From NCBI GenBank assembly GCA_900321505.1, contig ONWK01000115.1, positions 1 to 7,496 on the forward strand: a stretch of DNA of 7,496 nt, in the 5' to 3' direction. How positions within the stretch are numbered: the first letter of the stretch is position 1; each line of letters opens with the position of its first letter. Below, piece after piece: positions 1-6,100 of the stretch. This DNA comes from an uncultured Eubacteriales bacterium. GTDB taxonomy: Bacteria; Bacillota; Clostridia; Lachnospirales; Lachnospiraceae. Under the pieces are notes generated by a model that was not told where the DNA came from, searched no databases, and saw only the letters and a list, made by a program, of their open reading frames with translations. The position numbers and the translations under genes are program-made.

Positions 1-1
1 C

Positions 2-157
2 CTTCCGGACGACAGCTTTGTTGCTTTGGGCGGTAATTCTCTGGCGGCAATGAAGCTGCAGTTATTATTGCGTGATAAGCTGCATATCAGTCTTTCTGCT
101 AATGAACTGATCGGCCTCTCCACGCCGGAGGATGTTGCAGATCATATCAAAAAAAAT
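2..157 (+). other. T1: thiolation (peptidyl carrier) domain, partial
   Basis: This is the C-terminal two thirds of a carrier domain, cut by the left edge. The motif DDSFVALGGNSL carries the serine that receives the 4'-phosphopantetheine arm (Ser13, nt 38-40). The usual LGGDS/LGGHS reads LGGNS here. After the serine, its sequence differs from T2 and T3: it lacks their shared LRTPAAIA stretch and has LSTPEDVADHI instead. This suggests that the upstream module comes from a different lineage than the two duplicated modules. It would present the incoming chain or first residue to C1 as donor. Confidence 0.93.
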
Positions 158-3100
158 ATCAATACCCGTCCGGTGATCGACGAGAACCGGTATTCTTTTG
201 ATGCGCCATGCCCCTTATCGGAATCACAGATGAACATTTATCTGGATGAAAGTGTTCATGACCGGGGCACCGCGTACAATAATCCTTTTACCCTGCGTTT
301 TAATGATAAAGACATAAGTTTCCCGGAGAAGCTCAGAACAGCGCTCACAAAGCTGTTTGAGGTATATCCGGTACTAAAGGCGAGGGTTCGGAATAAGGAA
401 GGAGCCCTGTCCCTGATCTTTGACGCGGAACCGGTGATCGAAGAAGGTTCCGTGGACGAGATCGGGTCCTTTGTCATGCCCTTTGCCATGGATGAGTGCC
501 TGTCCAGATTCCTGATCGCCCGGGAGGCCGGGGCCACGGTACTCTGCGCGGATTTCCATCACCTGATCTTTGACGGCGTTTCTTTAAGCGTTTTCCTGAA
601 CAGCCTCTTTTCGGTTTTACGTGGGGAGAATGCCGGTTATGTTGATGAGGGATTTTTAAAGGAGCTTTCCCTTGAGGAGGCCATCTTTTCCTCTGGTATG
701 GGTGAGGCTGAGGCCTTTTATGATCAGATGCTTGCTGACAGGGATGAGGTATATGAACTGCTTCCTTCCGCTGTCGGAGCTGAGGAAGATTTTGAATATA
801 CAGAAAGCTTTGACATGGATACGGAGCAGCTTGCTTCATTCCTGCGAAAGCATGCCATCACGCATAATCAGTTTTTTGCGGGGGTCTTTGCCTATACACT
901 GTCAAGATTCAGCGGTTCAGAAAAGGTTCTCTTCAATCTGATCGAGGACGGGAGAGGCCACATGGATCTGTCCCGGTCCATCGGAATGTATGTAAAGACA
1001 CTGCCTGTTCTGATGGACTGTCATGATCAGGACACCGGCTCTTTCCTTTCGTATTCATCGGAGCTGATCAATTCAGTCATGAAGTACGATCTGGTTCCGT
1101 TTCGTATTCTGGCATCCGGATATCAGCTGAATGCAGGGATTCTGTTCCAGTATTCCCATGCTTTGTTTACGGATGCGGTGAACCGGAACGGATTTGATAC
1201 AGAGCTCGAAGCATTAAAACATGATCCGGATGCGGAGCTGTCCTTTAATATTTTAAACAACGGTGAGAAGGGATTCACCATAAGGATTCTTTCTTCATCC
1301 CGCTATTCAAAAGACTTCATAAAGAGTTTTGCGGCAGTCTATCAGAATATCCTTCGTGAAATGATGACAGCGGTGCAGCTGAAGAACCTTCATTTTACGT
1401 CTTCGGAAGAGCTTGAGCTTTTAAACGGATGGAACAGAACAGAAGTTAAGCTGCCTTATGGAGACATTCTGGAAGCGTTCAATGATACCCTGTCCAGGTA
1501 TCCCGGAAACAAAATGGTGGAATATAACGATGTTTCCTATACCTTTGCCCAGGGTGCGTATATCGTGGATCAGGTCCGGCAGAAGCTGCTTTCCCTTGGA
1601 TTTACATCACTGGACAGGATCGGTTTTCTGGTTCCCCGTTCCGAGCTGTACATGTTCGCTGTTGCAGGAATCCTTTCGGTGGGTGCTGCCTATGTACCGC
1701 TGGATGAGAATCTGCCGGATGAACGGATCGCCTTTATGATCCGGGATGCGGTAACAGGCTGTATGATCGTAAGTGACGATACTGTGGAAAGGGCAGGGAA
1801 GCTTGCAGGGGAAGGTACGAAACTCCTTAACATGTCGGAGATCATGCGAACTGACAGCAGGCCGGTGAATAACATACAGGCAGATAAGCCTCAAGTAGAG
1901 AGAGGACAAGAAGAAACCGGAACTCTGGACCGGCTGCCATACGCTTCGGGTGATATAGCCGCCATTTTATATACCAGCGGCAGTACCGGCATTCCCAAGG
2001 GCGTAAGGATCACCAGAAAAGCGCTGCTTTCCTTTATTGATTTTCAGGTAAATGATCTGCAGCTCCGTCCGGGAGATGTATACGGATTATTTGCGTCCAT
2101 CGGCTTTGACGTCTCCATGGGGGCCATATTCTCCGTGCTTTATTCAGGCGTCTGTCTGGATGTCATTCCCGAAAGTGTAAAGAAGGATATCCGGGCATTG
2201 AACCGCCATTTTGCGGAGCATCATGTGACGCATACCCATATTACAACCCAGGTTGCCAAAATGTTCATCAGTGAGAATCCTGAATCATCCTTAAAGGTGC
2301 TTGTTACAGGAGGAGAAAAACTGGGTCAGATCACTGAAAACTGCAATTATAAAATTACGGATACCTATGGCCCAACGGAGGCCTGCGTATATGTGACAAG
2401 TATTCCGCTGAAGGAGAAGATAGATTCCTCCAGCGTGGGCTTCATGCTCAACAATATGAAGGCGTATGTTCTGGACAAAGAACAAAGGAGAGTTCCGGTG
2501 GGCGCGGCAGGAGAGCTGTATCTGTCCGGCCCCCAGCTGGCGGATGGATATCTGAACCGTAAGGAGGAAACCGCCCGCGTATTTCTGCCGAATCCTTTTG
2601 AAGATAACAAAGAATATGAAATCATCTACGCCACAGGGGATGTGGCAAGGGTTTTGCCGGATGGAAGCTATGACATTATCGGCAGACGGGACGGTCAGGT
2701 GAAGATCCGCGGAAACCGGGTGGAATTATCCGAGGTTGAAGCAGTTATCCGTGAGATTGACGGGGTAAGAGATGTGACCGCACAGATCCGTAAACTGGGC
2801 GGAAATAATGAGCTGATCGTTTATGTTGTTTCGGAGGATCCGGATGATGAAGCGGCTGCGGACAGGGTTTCAGCGTATCTCACCGGCCGTGTTCCGGATT
2901 ATATGATACCTTCATATGTGATCCGGTTGGACAGCATTCCGCTGAATGTCAACGGGAAAGTAGATAAGCGGGCTTTGCCGGATGTGGATTTCGGTCTGCG
3001 GCGTGCCGAGTATGCGGCACCCGGGAATGAACTGGAGGAACGTGTAGTCCGTGAATTTGAAAAGGTATTTGAACTGGATCCCATCGGAATAAATGACGAT

Positions 3101-6100
3101 TTCATCCGGCTTGGGGGAGACTCTCTCAAGGCGGTCAGACTGGTTTCGGCTCTGGGAAGTACAGGCATTACGGTGGGCGACATTCTGCGCCTCCGGACAC
3201 CGGCGGCCATCGCAGGCCATGTAAAGGCTTCTGTGGATACGGCCTCAGTGATCGAACAGAAATACTCATTTGATGCACCCTGTCCTTTATCGGAATCACA
3301 GTTAAATGTTTATCTGGATGAAAGCGTTCATGATATGGGTACGGCATACCATGTACCCTATGTCATCCGATTAAAGAGAGATTGTTCTCCGGACGATGTT
3401 AAAAATGCACTGCAGAAGCTGTTTACGGTGTTCCCGTTATTAAAGGGACGGGTTCAGAATACTGAAGACGCTCTGTACCTGGTTTTTGCTGCGGAACCCG
3501 TGATAAAGGAAGGCTCCGTGGATGAGATCGGGTCCTTTGTGGTGCCGTTTGATCTCGGCAGGAGTCTTTCACGGTTTATGATCGCGCGGGACATAGATTC
3601 AACCATCCTGTGTGTGGATTTTCATCACCTGATATTTGACGGTGTTTCGATGAATGTGTTCCTGGACAGCCTTCTTGCTGTATTAAAGGGGAATGATATC
3701 GACTATGTTGATCATGGAATGCTCCGGGAGACTTCTCTTGAGGAGGCCATCCGTGCGTCCGGAATGGATGAGGCTGAGGCATTTTATGATCATATGCTTG
3801 CCGACAGAGAGGAGGTTTACCCGCTGCTCCCGTCGGTCGACGGTGAGAAGGAAGCATTTGAATATATCCATACCTTTGACATCGGGAAGAAGGGACTGGA
3901 TACCTTCCTGCGGAAGCATTCCATCACCCGCAATCAGTTTTTCACAGGTGTCTTTGCCTACACCCTGTCAAGGTTCAGTGGTTCGGAGAAGGTGCTTTTC
4001 AATATTATCGAAGACGGAAGAGGTCATATGGATCTGTCCGGTTCCATCGGTATGTATGTAAAGACTCTGCCTGTTCTGATGGACTGCAGGAATCAGGACA
4101 CGGAAGACTTCCTTTCATATGCATCGGATCTTGTGAACTCCGTAATGAAATACGATCTGGTTCCCTTCCGCATACTGGCTTCCAAATATGAACTGAATGC
4201 AGGCATGTCGTTCCAGTATGCCCATGCACTTTACCTGGATGCGGTAAACCGGGATGAATTTCAGATGGAGCTGGAAGCATTAAAGCATGACCTGAACGCA
4301 GAAATGGCCTTCTATGTTTTCGAAAATGCGGATGACGGTCTGATCCTCAGGATCCGGTCTTCCGCCCGTTACTCACGGGACTTTGTCCGGCATTTTGCAG
4401 AGGCCTATGAGAAAATCCTCAGGGGTATGATGGAGGCGGAGCAGTTAAAGGATATTCAGTTTACTTCTGCGGAAGATATTAAGCGTCTGGATGACTGGAA
4501 CCGGACGGATACTGATGTTTTATATGAGGATGTTCTGGATGCCTTCAATGATAACCTGGCACGGTACCGGGACAACCGTTTGGTTGAGTATGATGATGTT
4601 TCCTACACCTTTGCGGAGGGAGCTTATATCGCGGACCGGGTACGGCAGAAGCTGATGCAACTCGGCGTAAAGGCTGAGGATAGGGTAGGTTTCCTGGTGC
4701 CCCGTTCGGAACTGTATATGTTCTGCATTTTGGGTATCATGTCTCTGGGAGCTGCCTATGTTCCTCTGGATGATAAGCTTCCGGATGAGAGGATATCCTT
4801 TATGCTCAGGGATACTGCATCCCGGGTTCTGATCGTCAGTGATGATACGATAGAGCGTGCGGAAAAACCGGGCCCGGATACACCGGTTCTTTTCAATATT
4901 TCGGAAATCATGAAAGAGGAGATCGGAACTCTCACACATCTGCCGGTAACTGTGGGTAAACTGGCATGTATCTTATATACCAGCGGCAGTACCGGGATTC
5001 CGAAGGGAGTGAAGATCACCAGAGATTCCCTGCGGTATTTTATCGACCACCATGTCAGGAATTTGGATATCCGGCCGGGAGAATTTTATGGAATGTATGC
5101 GTCAATTGGTTTTGATGTTTCCATGGCGGGCTTATTCTCCGCGATGTATTCCGGCGCTTGCGTAGATGTTATTCCCGATTGTAAGAAGCTGGACATGCAG
5201 GCTCTGGCTGAGCATATAAATGCTCATCATATTACTAAGGCTTTTATCACGACGCAGATCGCCAGACTGTTCATTCATCAGGTGGAGGAGACAAACTTAA
5301 GGGTTCTGGGTACCGGCGGAGAGAAACTTGGAGAGATCAGGGAAAAAAGAAACTACAGGATCCTGGATACCTATGGCCCCACAGAAGCGTGCATCTATGT
5401 GACAGATATTGATATACGGGATAAGATCGATGCCGCCAGTGTGGGCTTTGTAAAGGACAATGTAAAGGCATATGTTCTGGACAGCGAGCTCAGAAGATTG
5501 CCCATCGGTGCAGTCGGCGGCCTGTATCTGTCCGGTCCGCAGCTTGCGGATGGTTACCTGAACCGGCCGGAGGAAACTGCGAAAGCATTTATGAGCAATC
5601 CTTATGCAGCGGATGAAGCATATGGCAGACTTTATTATACCGGTGATGTGGTAAGAGTTTTAACGGACGGAAGCATTGGATTCATCGGCAGACGGGACGG
5701 CCAGGTAAAGATACGGGGAAACCGCGTGGAGCTTTCCGAAGTTGAGTCATTGATCCGAAAGATCGACGGAGTAAGAGATGTGACCGCTCAGATCCGGAAG
5801 CATGGCGGTAATAATGAATTGGTCGTTTATATCGTGTCGGACGATGCGGATGATGCGACGGCTGCAAAAAGGGTTTCAGAGTATCTGTCCGGACGTGTAC
5901 CGGATTATATGGTTCCTTCCTTTGTGATCCGGATGGACAAAATACCCGTTAATGTAAATGGAAAGGTGGACAGGCGTGCCCTGCCGGAGGTGGATTTCGA
6001 CCTGCTGCACGCTGAGTATGCTGCACCGCGAAATGAGATGGAAGCACGTATAGTCCATGAATTTGAAAGGGTGTTTGAGCTGGAACGGGTTGGTATCCAT

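Larger units (their letters stand above)
191..3232 (+). repeat. C-A-T module repeat, copy 1
   Basis: This is the first copy of an intragenic duplication of about 3.0 kb covering C1-A1-T2. It matches copy 2 in domain order, protein sequence and, in patches, DNA. The codons for LYTSGSTG (from nt 1967) begin a 23-base stretch identical to that at 4973 in copy 2, and identical runs of 15-20 bases occur elsewhere. Between HHLIFDG and the carrier serine the only net length difference from copy 2 is a 60-base longer linker at 1847-1918. Confidence 0.85.

Noticed and set aside
4520..4939. Antisense open frame of 139 codons, and other minus-strand frames of 60-130 codons across the window
   Set aside because: All lie opposite a continuous, motif-rich NRPS frame. 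Their translations show no recognisable domain, and they are the shadows expected in long coding sequence of balanced composition.
1967..4995. 23-base identical repeats at 1967 and 4973 as possible recombination or attachment sites
   Set aside because: They encode the universally conserved A3 motif in two duplicated domains. Module duplication plus motif conservation explains them.
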